A program made the translations under genes and the position numbers. A stretch of 64,000 bases of DNA from Salisediminibacterium halotolerans (GTDB lineage: Bacteria; Bacillota; Bacilli; Bacillales; Salisediminibacteriaceae), in contig NZ_RKQQ01000002.1 in NCBI RefSeq assembly GCF_003814815.1, positions 310,001-374,000 of the forward strand. The letters run 5' to 3'. Under the pieces are notes generated by a model. The model ran no database searches and was not told the origin of the DNA. It was given only the letters and a program-made list of their open reading frames with translations. Below are positions 28,468 to 38,838 of this stretch, piece by piece (the first letter of the stretch is position 1; each line of letters begins with the position of its first letter).

Positions 28468-30516
28468 ATGAAAAAATTAATTATTGTGGGAGGCGGCAGC
28501 GGCGGGGTGGCGTTGTTTGAGATGATTTTTGTTTCTAAGGAGTTAGAAATCAGCGCGGTCGTCGATATTGATGAAAAAAGCCCCGGGCGGAAAAAAGCAG
28601 AAAAGAAAGGAGTTCCCGTATACAGTAATTGGAAGGATGCGGTGAAAAGGCATGCAGCGGACGTCATTATTGATGTCACCGGTGACCGCCAAACGGGCGA
28701 ATCTTTGAAAAGTTTCGCCCAACATCAACAGATTACGCTGATACCGGGAGCGGCGGCTTCGATTCTTGTTCAATTAATCGATGAAAAAAGAGCCCTGTTA
28801 GCAAAGATTGAAGATCAGCACGCGGAAATGGAAAACATTTTGCAATCGACTCATGACGGAATGATCGCGATCGATGAACGGGGAACAGTTAAATTGATGA
28901 ATAGACGGGCAGAAGAAATGACTGATTTAACGTTCACTGATGCAGTTGGTTTGCCGGTTAATGACGTTATTCCGTCCAGCCGATTAAAAGATGTTTTAGC
29001 CACTGAAACGATGGATGCGAATCGCGAGCAAACGCTCGATAACGGGAGGAAAATTATAACCACCCGGATTCCTTTATACAAGAGCGGTAATTTAACCGGT
29101 GCTCTCGCCGTATTTCAAGATATTACCGAAATTAAGCAGATGGCTGAAGAAGTGACGAACTTAAAGAGTATTCAGACAATGCTCGAAGCCATTATTCACA
29201 GTTCTGATGATGCCATCTCGGTCGTCGATAAAAACGGCAGCGGATTAATGATCAATCCGGCTTACACCCGCTTGACCGGTTTGAGTGAGAGCGATGTGAT
29301 CGGTAAACCGGCAACGGCGGATATATCCGAAGGAAAAAGTATGCACATGCACGTGCTTGAGAGGAAAACGTCTGTCCGCGGGGTGAGAATGAAAGTCGGT
29401 CCGCAAAAGAAAGACGTCGTGGTGAATGTTGCTCCGGTTATTGTAGACAATGAGATTCAAGGAAGTGTCGGGGTTATTCACGATGTTTCAGAATTAGAAG
29501 CTTTAACGCACGAATTAGAAAGAGCAAAACAAATCATTCGCACTCTTGAAGCACAATACCGCTTTGAGGATATTATCGGCGAATCTCAAGTGCTTAAAAG
29601 CGCGATTGATCAAGCAAAAGCTGCTGCGGCCACCCCGGCAACGATACTTTTACGCGGTGAATCCGGAACTGGGAAAGAATTGTTCGCCCATGCGATACAT
29701 AACGAAAGTCCGCGGAAATATTTTAAATTTATCCGGGTCAATTGTGCCTCGCTGTCAGAAAATTTACTGGAAAGTGAATTGTTCGGTTATGAAGACGGTG
29801 CATTTTCCGGCGCGAAACGCGGAGGAAAAAAAGGGTTGTTTGAAGAAGCTGACAAGGGGAGCATTTTTCTTGATGAGATTGGCGAATTATCAGCAAAGAT
29901 GCAAGCCAAATTGCTCCGTGTTCTGCAAGAACAGGAAATTGTCCGCGTTGGAGGAACGGAGCCTGTATCAATCAACGTCCGCGTCATCGCAGCAACGAAT
30001 GTTAATATTGAAAATAAAATATCAGAGAAAATGTTCCGGGAAGATTTATACTATCGCTTAAACCGTCTGCCGATTACCCTTCCTTCTTTAAGTGATCGGA
30101 TTGATGATTTGCCGGTGCTGACTGAATACATCATTACAAAACTGAATCAAGAATACGGGCGGAATGTAAAAGAACTTTCAACCGGGGCTTATGAAGAACT
30201 TCGCCGCTATTCCTGGCCGGGAAATGTCCGCGAATTAGAAAACGTCTTGGGAAGAGCGATGATCCATATGTTGTATTCAAGCCGGATCATTACGGAAAAA
30301 GATATCCCGCCGTTGCAAAAACGCGGTACCGAGGGATCTTCAGCAGCGGACGCACTGAGTATTGATAAGAAGACGCTGCAAGAGGTTATCCGCGAGACGG
30401 AGAGAAAAGCTATTTTGCAAGCGATTAAAGAGAATGGTGATAATAAAACAAAAGCGGCAGCTCAGCTAGGGATCTCAATACGCTCGTTGTATTACAGATT
30501 GGAAAAACTGACTTGA
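28468..30516 (+). CDS. bkdR: Sigma-54-dependent activator of the bkd operon
   Basis: A 682-residue enhancer-binding protein. Order: an N-terminal Rossmann-like domain ([17 protein letters not shown], to about 105), two PAS domains (about 118-235 and 240-345), the AAA+ domain with Walker [17 protein letters not shown] (about 392-407), GAFSGA as the sigma-54 contact loop (GAFTGA variant), Walker [11 protein letters not shown], and a Fis-type helix-turn-helix ([20 protein letters not shown]) at the end. It activates the sigma-54 promoter just downstream of it, controlling branched-chain amino acid breakdown as in B. subtilis. Confidence 0.93.
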   Translation: MKKLIIVGGGSGGVALFEMIFVSKELEISAVVDIDEKSPGRKKAEKKGVPVYSNWKDAVKRHAADVIIDVTGDRQTGESLKSFAQHQQITLIPGAAASILVQLIDEKRALLAKIEDQHAEMENILQSTHDGMIAIDERGTVKLMNRRAEEMTDLTFTDAVGLPVNDVIPSSRLKDVLATETMDANREQTLDNGRKIITTRIPLYKSGNLTGALAVFQDITEIKQMAEEVTNLKSIQTMLEAIIHSSDDAISVVDKNGSGLMINPAYTRLTGLSESDVIGKPATADISEGKSMHMHVLERKTSVRGVRMKVGPQKKDVVVNVAPVIVDNEIQGSVGVIHDVSELEALTHELERAKQIIRTLEAQYRFEDIIGESQVLKSAIDQAKAAAATPATILLRGESGTGKELFAHAIHNESPRKYFKFIRVNCASLSENLLESELFGYEDGAFSGAKRGGKKGLFEEADKGSIFLDEIGELSAKMQAKLLRVLQEQEIVRVGGTEPVSINVRVIAATNVNIENKISEKMFREDLYYRLNRLPITLPSLSDRIDDLPVLTEYIITKLNQEYGRNVKELSTGAYEELRRYSWPGNVRELENVLGRAMIHMLYSSRIITEKDIPPLQKRGTEGSSAADALSIDKKTLQEVIRETERKAILQAIKENGDNKTKAAAQLGISIRSLYYRLEKLT

Positions 30517-30537
30517 TTCCTTCTCTGCACGATTTTG

Positions 30538-30556
30538 CCTGCAAGATATTGCGTGG
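30538..30556 (+). promoter_or_regulatory. Candidate BkdR upstream activating site
   Basis: CCTGCAAGATATTGCGTGG holds the inverted repeat GCAA-GATA-TTGC flanked by CC and GG. It lies about 60 bases before the sigma-54 promoter, a usual enhancer distance. It is inferred from symmetry and place only. Confidence 0.4.
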
Positions 30557-30613
30557 CATGCACATCGGTTCATAGTAAGAAAAGGGAGCGGTCCGGGTGA
30601 AAGCGTTTCATCC

Positions 30614-30631
30614 TTGGCACGTTTCTTGCAT
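30614..30631 (+). promoter_or_regulatory. Sigma-54 promoter of ptb-bcd-buk-bkd
   Basis: TTGGCACGTTTCTTGCAT matches the minus 24/minus 12 consensus TTGGCAC-N5-TTGCA perfectly, 46 bases before ptb and just after bkdR. A 13-base palindrome TGAAAGCGTTTCA (30598-30610) sits 3 bases upstream; it may be an operator. Confidence 0.9.
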
Positions 30632-30676
30632 TACTATATAGTAAAGCAATGTTTATTACACAAGGGAGAGAATTTT

Positions 30677-31603
30677 ATGAATTGGCATGACTTAAACAGT
30701 TCTTTGCAACTGCCTGATTACACTCCGACAGTAGCGGTCGCCGACGCTTCTGACGCCTCTCTGTTTGAAATGGCGGAAGAAGCGATTAAGATGAACGTGT
30801 GCCGCTTTCATTTTCACGGAACAGAAGAGCGGATGAAAAAAGCAGTAGCAGAAGCAAATTTTTCATTTTCTGAGAGTGAGTATGCATCGTTTTTTCCCGA
30901 AGAAGATTCGGGTGCGGCGGGATCTGCAGCTGTTCGTGATGTTCGCGGCAAAAATGCTTCTGTGCTCATGAAAGGGATGATCGATACAGGGACGCTGTTA
31001 AAATCTGTTTTAAGTAAAGAAGACGGTTTGCGCACCGGCAATATTTTGTCTCACTTGGCTGCTTTTTCTTTGCCCGGGCGTGATGCGCTGTTGTATTTAA
31101 GCGATTCAGCGATGAATATCGCACCGGATTTAAGCGAAAAAAAACAAATTGTAGAAAATGCAGCCAATACTGTGCATAAAATCGGGATCGAAAAACCGAA
31201 AATTGCTGTACTTGCTGCCGTTGAAACAGTGAACCCGTCGATGCAGGCAACGTTGGATGCCGCCGCTTTGGCTCAGATGAGCAGTCGGGGACAGCTGGGA
31301 AAATGTGAGGTGGACGGCCCGCTCGGTTTTGACAATGCTGTTTCAGAGACAGCGGCCGCGAAAAAAAATATCAGTTCAGCTGTTGCCGGAAAAGCGGATA
31401 TATTGATTGCTCCGGAGATTGAAACGGCGAATGTATTGTATAAATCGTTGACGTATTTTGGCGGTGCGACCGTCGGAGGGATATTGGCAGGTGCGGCAGC
31501 TCCGGTTGTGTTGACATCCCGAACAGATACGGTTGAAAGCAAGCTCTTTTCTTTATTGTTAGGATTAAGCGCTGTGAAAAATAACGAGAATGATGATAAC
31601 TGA
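30677..31603 (+). CDS. ptb: Phosphate butyryltransferase
   Basis: A 308-residue enzyme that turns acyl-CoA and phosphate into acyl phosphate, here for branched-chain acyl-CoAs. Family blocks: LMKGMIDTGTLLKSVL (about 96-111), KPKIAVLAAVETVNPSMQAT (about 173-192), DGPLGFDNAVSETAA (about 212-226) and LIAPEIETANVLYKSL (about 240-255). Start ATG 30677 has AAGGGAGAG upstream; the longer frame would run through the sigma-54 promoter. First gene of the operon. Confidence 0.93.
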   Translation: MNWHDLNSSLQLPDYTPTVAVADASDASLFEMAEEAIKMNVCRFHFHGTEERMKKAVAEANFSFSESEYASFFPEEDSGAAGSAAVRDVRGKNASVLMKGMIDTGTLLKSVLSKEDGLRTGNILSHLAAFSLPGRDALLYLSDSAMNIAPDLSEKKQIVENAANTVHKIGIEKPKIAVLAAVETVNPSMQATLDAAALAQMSSRGQLGKCEVDGPLGFDNAVSETAAAKKNISSAVAGKADILIAPEIETANVLYKSLTYFGGATVGGILAGAAAPVVLTSRTDTVESKLFSLLLGLSAVKNNENDDN

Positions 31604-31616
31604 GGAGGAGATTTAA

Positions 31617-32714
31617 ATGGAATTATTTAAGTACATGGAGATGTATGATTACGAGCAAACGGTGGTCTGTCAAGATAAAGAATCCGGTTTGAAAGCGATT
31701 ATTGCCATTCATGATACGACACTCGGACCGGCCCTCGGCGGAACGCGAATGTGGACTTATAACAGCGAAGCAGAAGCATTTGAAGATGCCCTTCGTCTTG
31801 CAAAAGGGATGACGTATAAAAACGCGGCTGCCGGATTAAACTTGGGCGGCGGGAAAACGGTTATTATCGGCGACCCGCAAAAAGACAAAAATGAAGCAAT
31901 GTTTAGGGCATTCGGCCGTTTTATACAAGGGTTGAACGGCCGCTATATTACAGCGGAAGACGTCGGCATAACAGTTGGGGATATGGATCTCGTTTATTCG
32001 GAAACTGACTATGTTACCGGTATCTCGCAGGCATTCGGCTCTTCTGGTGATCCGTCACCTGTGACGGCTTACGGTGTATACGTCGGAATGAAAGCTGCTG
32101 CCAAAGAGGCGTTCGGTGATGATTCTCTCGAAGGAAAAACCGTGGCCGTACAAGGTGTCGGAAATGTTTCGTTTAAACTTTGCCGTCACTTGCATGAAGA
32201 AGGAGCGAAACTGATTGTAACAGATATTCATAAAGAGGCAGTCAACCGGGCTGTGGAAGCATTCGGCGCAAAGGCGATTGATATCGAAGACATTTATGAG
32301 GCCGACGCCGATATTTACTCTCCTTGTGCTCTCGGCGCAACGATTAACGATGAGACGATCCCGAAACTGAAAGCAAAAGTCATCGCCGGCGCGGCAAACA
32401 ATCAGTTGAAAGAGAGCAGGCACGGGCACATGCTAGAAGAATACGGGCTTGTCTACGCACCGGATTATGTGATTAATTCCGGCGGCGTCATCAATGTGTC
32501 AGATGAATTGCTCGGATATAATCGCGACCGTGCGTTGAAAAAAGTTGAAACGATTTACGATAATATTTCAAAAATCTTTGAGATCGCAAAGCGCGATCAA
32601 ATACCATCGTTTCAGGCAGCCGATCGCATGGCGGAAGAGCGGATCGAAACGATGCGAAAGTCGCGCCGCCAGTTTCTGGGAAACGGCATGAATATTCTGA
32701 GCCGCGGACGTTAA
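31617..32714 (+). CDS. bcd: Leucine dehydrogenase
   Basis: A 365-residue NAD-dependent branched-chain amino acid dehydrogenase giving 2-oxo acids. Blocks: [10 protein letters not shown] (about 40-49), the catalytic lysine in [19 protein letters not shown] (about 67-85), the NAD fold [17 protein letters not shown] (about 172-188) and [16 protein letters not shown] precedes ATG 31617, 13 bases after ptb. It feeds the branched-chain dehydrogenase complex encoded downstream. Confidence 0.95.
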   Translation: MELFKYMEMYDYEQTVVCQDKESGLKAIIAIHDTTLGPALGGTRMWTYNSEAEAFEDALRLAKGMTYKNAAAGLNLGGGKTVIIGDPQKDKNEAMFRAFGRFIQGLNGRYITAEDVGITVGDMDLVYSETDYVTGISQAFGSSGDPSPVTAYGVYVGMKAAAKEAFGDDSLEGKTVAVQGVGNVSFKLCRHLHEEGAKLIVTDIHKEAVNRAVEAFGAKAIDIEDIYEADADIYSPCALGATINDETIPKLKAKVIAGAANNQLKESRHGHMLEEYGLVYAPDYVINSGGVINVSDELLGYNRDRALKKVETIYDNISKIFEIAKRDQIPSFQAADRMAEERIETMRKSRRQFLGNGMNILSRGR

Positions 32715-32763
32715 AAACGGACTGCACATTAAACAAGCTGACCGAAACATGGAGGGAATCAAT

Positions 32764-33846
32764 GTGAACGGAAGTTATCGGTTGTTAGCAATTAATCCCG
32801 GATCAACATCGACTAAAATCGCGGTTTATATTGGAGGACGCGAATTATTTGAAGAAACGATCCGGCATGACCGGCAAACGTTGCGGAAATATCCGACAAT
32901 TATTGAGCAATACGCCTTCCGAAAGGATATGATCATGTCACTCCTTGAAGAAAGCGGCGTGAATTTATCTAAACTGTCGGCTGTCGTCGGTCGAGGCGGT
33001 CTGCTTCAGCCGATTGAAGGCGGCACATACAGTGTAAACGAAACGATGTTGAACGATCTGAAATCGGCTGTTAACGGAGAACACGCGTCGAATTTAGGCG
33101 CGATTCTGGCTTACGAAATTGCCAGCCAGCTTAATATTCCTTCGTTTATTGTTGATCCGGTCGTCGTCGATGAACTTGAAGAGCTTGCCCGTGTATCCGG
33201 TTTTGCCGGCATGGAACGGAAAAGTATTTTTCATGCCCTTAATCAAAAAGCGGTTGCCCGAAAAGTAGCAGCTGAGCGGGGCGGGTCTTACGAGTCATCC
33301 AGGTTGATTGTAGCTCATTTAGGCGGCGGCATTACGGTCGGTTCGCATAAATACGGGCGTGTCATCGATGTGAACAACGGCTTGCACGGCGAAGGTCCCT
33401 TTTCACCAGAGAGAGCAGGCACCGTTCCGGCCGGGGATCTCGTTTCATTATGTTTTTCCGGTGACTACTATGCCGATGAAATTATGAAAAAAATTGTCGG
33501 GAATGGCGGGCTTGCCGGTTATTTAGGCACGAATGATGCATTAGAAGTAGAAGAGCGGATTGCCAATGGTGATGAGCGGGCGAAAGTGATTTATGAGGCG
33601 ATGGGGTATCAAGTTGCCAAAGAGATTGCTGCCCAGGCGGCGGTTTTGTCCGGGAAGATCGATGCGATTATTATTACGGGAGGGCTTGCTTATGGAAAAG
33701 GGTTTGTGCAAGCTATTTCATCTCGTGTACAATGGATTACAGACGTGGTCATAAAACCTGGTGAAAATGAAATGCAAGCCTTGTCCGAAGGGGCGCTGCG
33801 GGTATTAGAGGGAAAAGAAGCAGCACGCGTCTACACGGGTGAGTGA
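32764..33846 (+). CDS. buk: Butyrate kinase
   Basis: A 360-residue acetokinase-family enzyme making ATP from acyl phosphate. The nucleotide loop [16 protein letters not shown] is at residues 6-21; [13 protein letters not shown] (about 185-197) and [13 protein letters not shown] (about 298-310) are conserved. I choose GTG 32764, since GGAGGG (32751-32756) is 7 bases before it and an ATG at 32749 precedes that site. With Ptb it gives substrate-level ATP from branched acyl-CoA. Confidence 0.93.
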   Translation: MNGSYRLLAINPGSTSTKIAVYIGGRELFEETIRHDRQTLRKYPTIIEQYAFRKDMIMSLLEESGVNLSKLSAVVGRGGLLQPIEGGTYSVNETMLNDLKSAVNGEHASNLGAILAYEIASQLNIPSFIVDPVVVDELEELARVSGFAGMERKSIFHALNQKAVARKVAAERGGSYESSRLIVAHLGGGITVGSHKYGRVIDVNNGLHGEGPFSPERAGTVPAGDLVSLCFSGDYYADEIMKKIVGNGGLAGYLGTNDALEVEERIANGDERAKVIYEAMGYQVAKEIAAQAAVLSGKIDAIIITGGLAYGKGFVQAISSRVQWITDVVIKPGENEMQALSEGALRVLEGKEAARVYTGE

Positions 33847-33899
33847 CCGAGCGGAAAGGTTCAATTTCTGTTAACCAGCACGTAAAGAGGAGGTATTTG

Positions 33900-35330
33900 A
33901 TGGCTTTAGAATATGACCTGGTCATACTAGGTGCAGGTACAGGCGGCTATGTTGCGGCAGTGCGGGCGTCACAATTAGGGATGAACGTGGCGGTTATAGA
34001 AAAAGGCAAGCTCGGCGGCACGTGTTTGCATCACGGCTGCATTCCGAGCAAATCGTTGCTTCGCAGCGCCGAAGTGTACCAAACTGTAAAAAGTGCCAGC
34101 GGCTTTGGAGTCGATATTGATTCCTTTCAATTAAATTATCAGCAAGTGCAAGCAAGAAAAGAGCAAATTGTTGAGCAATTATACAGCGGTGTCCAGCATT
34201 TGATGAAAAAAGGCGGCATAGATGTTTATTACGGCACAGGACGCATACTCGGTCCGTCAATATTCTCTCCCAGTGCCGGAACGATATCTGTTGAATATGA
34301 TGATGATACAAAAGAGAATGATATGCTTTTGCCGACGAATGTGTTGATCGCCACAGGCAGCCGGCCGAAAACGCTTAAAGGTCTGGAGCTTGATGAAACA
34401 ACAATTCTTTCATCCGACGGGGCGTTGGAAATGGCGGACCTTCCCGCTTCGATCACGATTGTCGGCGGCGGTGTGATCGGAGTCGAATGGGCTTCGATGC
34501 TTGCCGACTTTGAGGTTGACGTGACAGTCGTTGAATATGCTGAACGCATTCTTCCGGGAGAAGATGAAGAGATTGCTGCTGAAATGCGGCGGGCCTTGAA
34601 GAAAAAGGGTGTACGCATAGTGACGTCAGCGTCCGTTTCAGCTGAGAATACAGAAACATCTGAGGACGGTGTAACAGTTACGTATGAGAAACAAGGTGAA
34701 CCGCACCGGATCAGTTCTGAAAAACTGTTAATATCTGTCGGCCGGCAAGCCAATTTGACGGACATCGGTTTAGAAAATACCGATATAAAAACCGCCGACG
34801 GTGTGATTGCAGTAAACGAATTTGGTCAAACGAAAGAAGCTCATATATATGCTGCCGGCGATGCAGTCGGCGGTTTGCAGCTGGCGCACGCTGCTTCGCA
34901 TGAAGGTATCACGGCTGTTGAACATATGGCCGGATTGAATCCCCGGCCAATCAAAGAAGAAATGATTGCCAAATGTGTATACTCTTCGCCGGAAGCGGCG
35001 AGTGTCGGTTTAACGGAAAAAGCTGCCGTCAATGCCGGCTATCAAGTTAAAACCGGGACCTTTTCATTTAAGGCGATTGGAAAGGCGCTGGTATTGGGCG
35101 ACACGTCCGGGTTTGTTAAATTCGTCTCCGATGAAGAAACGAGAGATTTGCTCGGTGTCCATATGATCGGACCGCATGTGACGGATATGATCTCTGAAGC
35201 TGCATTAGCGAAACTTTTAGATGCAGCAGATTGGGAAGTGGCAGAAACGGTCCATCCGCATCCGAGCCTCTCAGAAGCGATCGGTGAAGCTGCATTAGCT
35301 GTCGACGGGAAAGCTGTTCATGGCGGATAA
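33900..35330 (+). CDS. lpdV: Dihydrolipoamide dehydrogenase of the branched-chain complex (E3)
   Basis: A 476-residue FAD disulfide oxidoreductase that reoxidises lipoamide of BkdB with NAD. FAD loop LVILGAGTGGYVAA (about 6-19), redox pair in GGTCLHHGCIPSKSLL (about 38-53), NAD loop ITIVGGGVIGVEWASML (about 182-198), and the C-terminal acid-base motif HPHPSLSEAIGEA (about 447-459). ATG 33900 follows GAGGAGG. An upstream opening overlapping buk has no ribosome-binding site. Confidence 0.95.
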   Translation: MALEYDLVILGAGTGGYVAAVRASQLGMNVAVIEKGKLGGTCLHHGCIPSKSLLRSAEVYQTVKSASGFGVDIDSFQLNYQQVQARKEQIVEQLYSGVQHLMKKGGIDVYYGTGRILGPSIFSPSAGTISVEYDDDTKENDMLLPTNVLIATGSRPKTLKGLELDETTILSSDGALEMADLPASITIVGGGVIGVEWASMLADFEVDVTVVEYAERILPGEDEEIAAEMRRALKKKGVRIVTSASVSAENTETSEDGVTVTYEKQGEPHRISSEKLLISVGRQANLTDIGLENTDIKTADGVIAVNEFGQTKEAHIYAAGDAVGGLQLAHAASHEGITAVEHMAGLNPRPIKEEMIAKCVYSSPEAASVGLTEKAAVNAGYQVKTGTFSFKAIGKALVLGDTSGFVKFVSDEETRDLLGVHMIGPHVTDMISEAALAKLLDAADWEVAETVHPHPSLSEAIGEAALAVDGKAVHGG

Positions 35331-35358
35331 AGTTAACCAGGAAAGCGAGGTATCTGTA

Positions 35359-36366
35359 ATGTCGAAAAATTATCATCATGAAGCGGGTTTATCAGATGAA
35401 GGTGTTTTGCAAATGTATGAAACAATGCTCGAGGCGCGAATGATCGACGAACGCATGTGGCTGTTAAACCGGGCGGGGAAAATTCCTTTTGTTATCTCGT
35501 GTCAAGGCCAAGAGGCGTCTCAAGTAGGAGCGTCGATGGCTTTGGACGTTACGAAAGATTACGCGCTTCCTTATTACCGCGACTTAGGAATCGTTTTGCA
35601 CTTCGGGATGACTGCCGAAGATTTAATGATGAGCGCATTTGCACGGGAAAACGATCCAAACTCAGGCGGTCGGCAAATGCCCGGGCATTTCGGGAAGAAG
35701 AAAAACCGAATCGTTACCGGCTCCTCGCCGGTAACGACCCAGGTCCCGCATGCTGCCGGGATCGCTCTCGGAGCACAAATGGACGGCGAAGAATTGGTCG
35801 CATTCACGACCTTCGGTGAAGGCTCATCGAACCAAGGGGATTTTCATGAAGGCATCAATTTTGCCAGTGTGCACAGCCTTCCAGTAATATTTATGGTCGA
35901 AAACAACAAGTATGCTATATCTGTCCCGCAGGAAAAGCAGTTGAATGTGGAGCATGTATCGGAGCGGGCAAAAGCATACGGCATTCACGGAGAAACAGTT
36001 GACGGGAACGACCCGGTAGCTGTTTATGAAGCGGTTGCGAATGCGCGCACCCGTGCGCTCAACGGCGGCGGTCCTTCGTTAATTGAAACAGTATCCTATC
36101 GGCTGACGCCGCACTCCAGCGATGATGATGACAGCACATACCGCTCGAAAGAGGAAGTAGAAGCTGCGAAAAAAATCGATTCTATTCATACGTTTGGCGC
36201 CTACTTGCGCGAAAACGGTATTTTGACAGATGAGAAAGAAGAAACGATGCGCAGTAAAATTCGCCGTGTCATTGATGCAGCGACCGAAGAAGCGGAGAAA
36301 GCGCCGTATGCTGATCCTGGAACGATATTGGACTACGTCTACGAAAAGGAGGAATCGGCGCAATGA
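35359..36366 (+). CDS. bkdAA: Branched-chain 2-oxo acid dehydrogenase E1 alpha
   Basis: A 335-residue thiamine diphosphate subunit that decarboxylates 2-oxo acids from valine, leucine and isoleucine. The thiamine motif is GEGSSNQGDFHEGINFA ending in VENNKYAIS (about 155-191). SRPxx-like GRQMPGHFG (about 103-111) and the phosphorylation-loop region YRLTPHSSDDD (about 250-260) fit E1 alpha. Start ATG 35359 has AAAGCGAGG 8 bases ahead. It overlaps bkdAB by 4 bases. Confidence 0.95.
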   Translation: MSKNYHHEAGLSDEGVLQMYETMLEARMIDERMWLLNRAGKIPFVISCQGQEASQVGASMALDVTKDYALPYYRDLGIVLHFGMTAEDLMMSAFARENDPNSGGRQMPGHFGKKKNRIVTGSSPVTTQVPHAAGIALGAQMDGEELVAFTTFGEGSSNQGDFHEGINFASVHSLPVIFMVENNKYAISVPQEKQLNVEHVSERAKAYGIHGETVDGNDPVAVYEAVANARTRALNGGGPSLIETVSYRLTPHSSDDDDSTYRSKEEVEAAKKIDSIHTFGAYLRENGILTDEKEETMRSKIRRVIDAATEEAEKAPYADPGTILDYVYEKEESAQ

Positions 36367-37346
36367 TCATGTCTTATATTGATGCGATCACTTTAGCCAT
36401 GAATGAAGAAATGGCCCGCGATCCGCAAGTTTTCGTGTTAGGTGAAGATGTCGGAAAACGCGGCGGTGTTTTCCGTGCGACCAATGGATTGTACGAAGCA
36501 TACGGCGAAGATCGAGTGATTGACACCCCGCTTGCTGAGTCGGCGATTGCCGGTGTCGCGATCGGAGCGGCGATGTACGGCAAACGCCCAGTAGCTGAGA
36601 TGCAATTTGCCGATTTTATTATGCCTGCGGTGAATCAAATCGTCTCTGAAGCGGCGAAAATCCGCTACCGCTCAAACAACGATTGGCACTGTCCGATAAC
36701 GATTCGAGCACCTTTCGGCGGCGGGGTTCATGGAGCCCTTTATCATTCTCAATCTGTCGAATCACTGTTTGCCGGTACGCCGGGACTTAAAATCGTGATT
36801 CCGTCAACGCCTCATGAAGCAAAAGGTTTGTTAAAATCAGCGATCCGCTCGAATGATCCGGTATTATTTTTTGAACATAAAAAAGCGTATCGGCTTTTGA
36901 AAACAGATGTTCCGGAAGACCCGGAGTATACAATTCCGATCGGCGAAGCGGCAGTAAAACGCGAAGGCGACGACATTACTGTTATTACTTACGGTCTGTG
37001 CACTCATTTCGCAGAACAAGCAGCAGATCAGCTTGAAAAAGAAGGGCACAGCGCGCATATTTTGGACCTTCGAACGGTATATCCGCTCGATCAACAGGCG
37101 ATTATTGAAGCGGCACAGAAAACAGGCAAGGTGCTTCTTTTTACGGAAGACAATAAAGAGGGAAGTATTATGAGCGAAGTCAGTGCGATCATCTCTGAGC
37201 ACTGCTTGTTCGAGATGGATGCTCCGATACGCCGCCTTGCCGGTCCTGATGCGCCGTCGATGCCGTATGCACCGCCGCTTGAAAAAGCGTTTATGATGAA
37301 TACGGAAAAAGTTACAGAGGCGATGCGCGACTTAGCGGAATTTTAA
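36363..37346 (+). CDS. bkdAB: Branched-chain 2-oxo acid dehydrogenase E1 beta
   Basis: A 327-residue partner of BkdAA. Blocks: VFVLGEDVGKRGGVFRAT (about 24-41), DTPLAESAIAGVAIGAA (about 58-74), AEMQFADF, and RAPFGGGVHGALYHSQS (about 117-133). The C-terminal domain closes the E1 active site and docks to E2. AAGGAGG in the end of bkdAA serves its ATG, with ATG 36369 as a second possible start. Confidence 0.95.
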   Translation: MIMSYIDAITLAMNEEMARDPQVFVLGEDVGKRGGVFRATNGLYEAYGEDRVIDTPLAESAIAGVAIGAAMYGKRPVAEMQFADFIMPAVNQIVSEAAKIRYRSNNDWHCPITIRAPFGGGVHGALYHSQSVESLFAGTPGLKIVIPSTPHEAKGLLKSAIRSNDPVLFFEHKKAYRLLKTDVPEDPEYTIPIGEAAVKREGDDITVITYGLCTHFAEQAADQLEKEGHSAHILDLRTVYPLDQQAIIEAAQKTGKVLLFTEDNKEGSIMSEVSAIISEHCLFEMDAPIRRLAGPDAPSMPYAPPLEKAFMMNTEKVTEAMRDLAEF

Positions 37347-37376
37347 GAGCGATTGTAAAACGGAGGAGGTCTTCAA

Positions 37377-38660
37377 ATGGCAACAGAGATAACGATGCCT
37401 CAGCTCGGTGAGAGCGTAACCGAGGGAACGATTACGAGATGGCTTGTTAAGCCCGGTGATTACGTAAATAAATACGATCCGATCGCAGAAGTCATGACCG
37501 ATAAAGTGAATGCAGAAGTCCCTTCATCGTATGCCGGCACGGTTGAAGCGTTAAAAGCGGAAGAAGATGATACGGTTGCCGTCGGCGACATTATTATGAC
37601 GATGATCCTTGAAAGCGAAGGGTCAGAGGCTGAAGAAGATCAGACTGTACCGCCTGATCAAGCTGAGAAAACAGGCGGTCAAACAGGCGGAGAAACAGGA
37701 GGAGAACCTGCGGATACGCAAAGTGAAAAAACACGTTATTCACCGGCTGTATTAAAGCTTGCTCAAGAGCACAGTTTAAACTTGGCTGATATAAGCGGTT
37801 CCGGCCGCGGAGGCCGCATCACGAGAAAAGACGTTCAGTCCGTCATTGCCGGCGGACACAAGTCCTCTGGCGCGGAAACAAAACAAAAAAGCGCCGCTGT
37901 CAATAATGAGCACGCTTTTGCGGCCGAACCGGCTGAAACATCCGTGTCTTCAGACAGCGGCCGCTATGAAGAAATCCCGGTCTCCGGTGTGCGCAAAGCA
38001 ATCGCTGATAACATGGTGCAAGCAAAACATGACGCCCCGCACGCTTGGATGATGATCGAAGCGGATGTGACCGATCTCGTGCGCTACCGTGAAAAAATGA
38101 AGGCTGACTTCTTTGAAAAAGAGGGAATTAAACTGACGTTTCTGCCTTTTTTCATGAAAGCAGTTGTCGAGGCGTTAAAAGCTTATCCGGAAGTCAACGC
38201 CCGATGGGGCGGAGACCGCATTTATCGGTATAAAGATGTTCATTTATCGATGGCCGTTGCGACCGAGAACGAGCTCTTTGTTCCGGTGATTAAAAACGCC
38301 GAAGAGAAAAGCGTGCGCGGGTTGGCTCGGTCGATGAACCGTTTAACAGCGGATGTGCAGCATAACCGCTTAAAACAAGAGGATATGCAAGGCGGCACGT
38401 TTACACTGAACAACACCGGATCATTCGGGTCTGTTCAGTCGCAGCCGATCATTAACACGCCGCAAGCAGCGATCTTGTCGGTGGAATCAATTGTAAAACG
38501 GCCGGTTGTGATGGACGAGGATGCGATCGCTGTTAGGCACATGGTCAATCTTTGTATGTCGTTAGACCATCGCGTACTGGACGGTTTGATCAGCGGTAAA
38601 TTTATGAATCACATTAAACAAACGTTAGAAAATATGAACGATGATACACTTTCTCTATAA
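37377..38660 (+). CDS. bkdB: Branched-chain 2-oxo acid dehydrogenase E2 (lipoyl acyltransferase)
   Basis: A 427-residue E2 core. The lipoyl domain (1-78) has the lipoylated lysine in MTDKVNAEVPSS (about residue 43). A Gly/Glu/Thr-rich linker (about 84-118) leads to the E3-binding domain SPAVLKLAQEHSLNLADI (about 121-138) with GRGGRITRKDV. The catalytic domain ends in SLDHRVLDG (about 400). It makes branched acyl-CoAs, used for branched fatty acid priming or for energy through Ptb/Buk. Strong GGAGGAGG site. Confidence 0.95.
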   Translation: MATEITMPQLGESVTEGTITRWLVKPGDYVNKYDPIAEVMTDKVNAEVPSSYAGTVEALKAEEDDTVAVGDIIMTMILESEGSEAEEDQTVPPDQAEKTGGQTGGETGGEPADTQSEKTRYSPAVLKLAQEHSLNLADISGSGRGGRITRKDVQSVIAGGHKSSGAETKQKSAAVNNEHAFAAEPAETSVSSDSGRYEEIPVSGVRKAIADNMVQAKHDAPHAWMMIEADVTDLVRYREKMKADFFEKEGIKLTFLPFFMKAVVEALKAYPEVNARWGGDRIYRYKDVHLSMAVATENELFVPVIKNAEEKSVRGLARSMNRLTADVQHNRLKQEDMQGGTFTLNNTGSFGSVQSQPIINTPQAAILSVESIVKRPVVMDEDAIAVRHMVNLCMSLDHRVLDGLISGKFMNHIKQTLENMNDDTLSL

Positions 38661-38670
38661 GAGTTCAAAA

Positions 38671-38765
38671 CGAGGCTGGGACAAAACCCAGTAATTTAGA
38701 ATGGCCCTCACTGATGTGAGAGCCATTTTTTTATCTTCTACAAGAAACCTTTTGTCCCAGCCTCG
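38671..38765. repeat. Small inverted-repeat element with nested terminator
   Basis: Perfect 16-base inverted repeats CGAGGCTGGGACAAAA (38671-38686) and its complement (38750-38765) enclose 63 bases. Inside is a separate hairpin ATGGCCCTCAC/GTGAGAGCCAT (38701-38724) followed by seven T, which terminates the bkd operon. The GAGGCTGGGACAAAA word recurs in intergenic regions of many Bacillota, so this looks like a small mobile or spread terminator unit. Confidence 0.6.
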
Positions 38766-38838
38766 TCGAGAAACTATCATTTAGACGTAAGCCACGGCGA
38801 AGTCTTTTTGAGCCGATGTCGCAGTGATACCTTCATGT

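Noticed and set aside
30598-30610. Catabolite-responsive element (cre) at the bkd promoter
   Set aside because: The palindrome is 13 bases, one short of the cre geometry, so I list it only as a possible operator.
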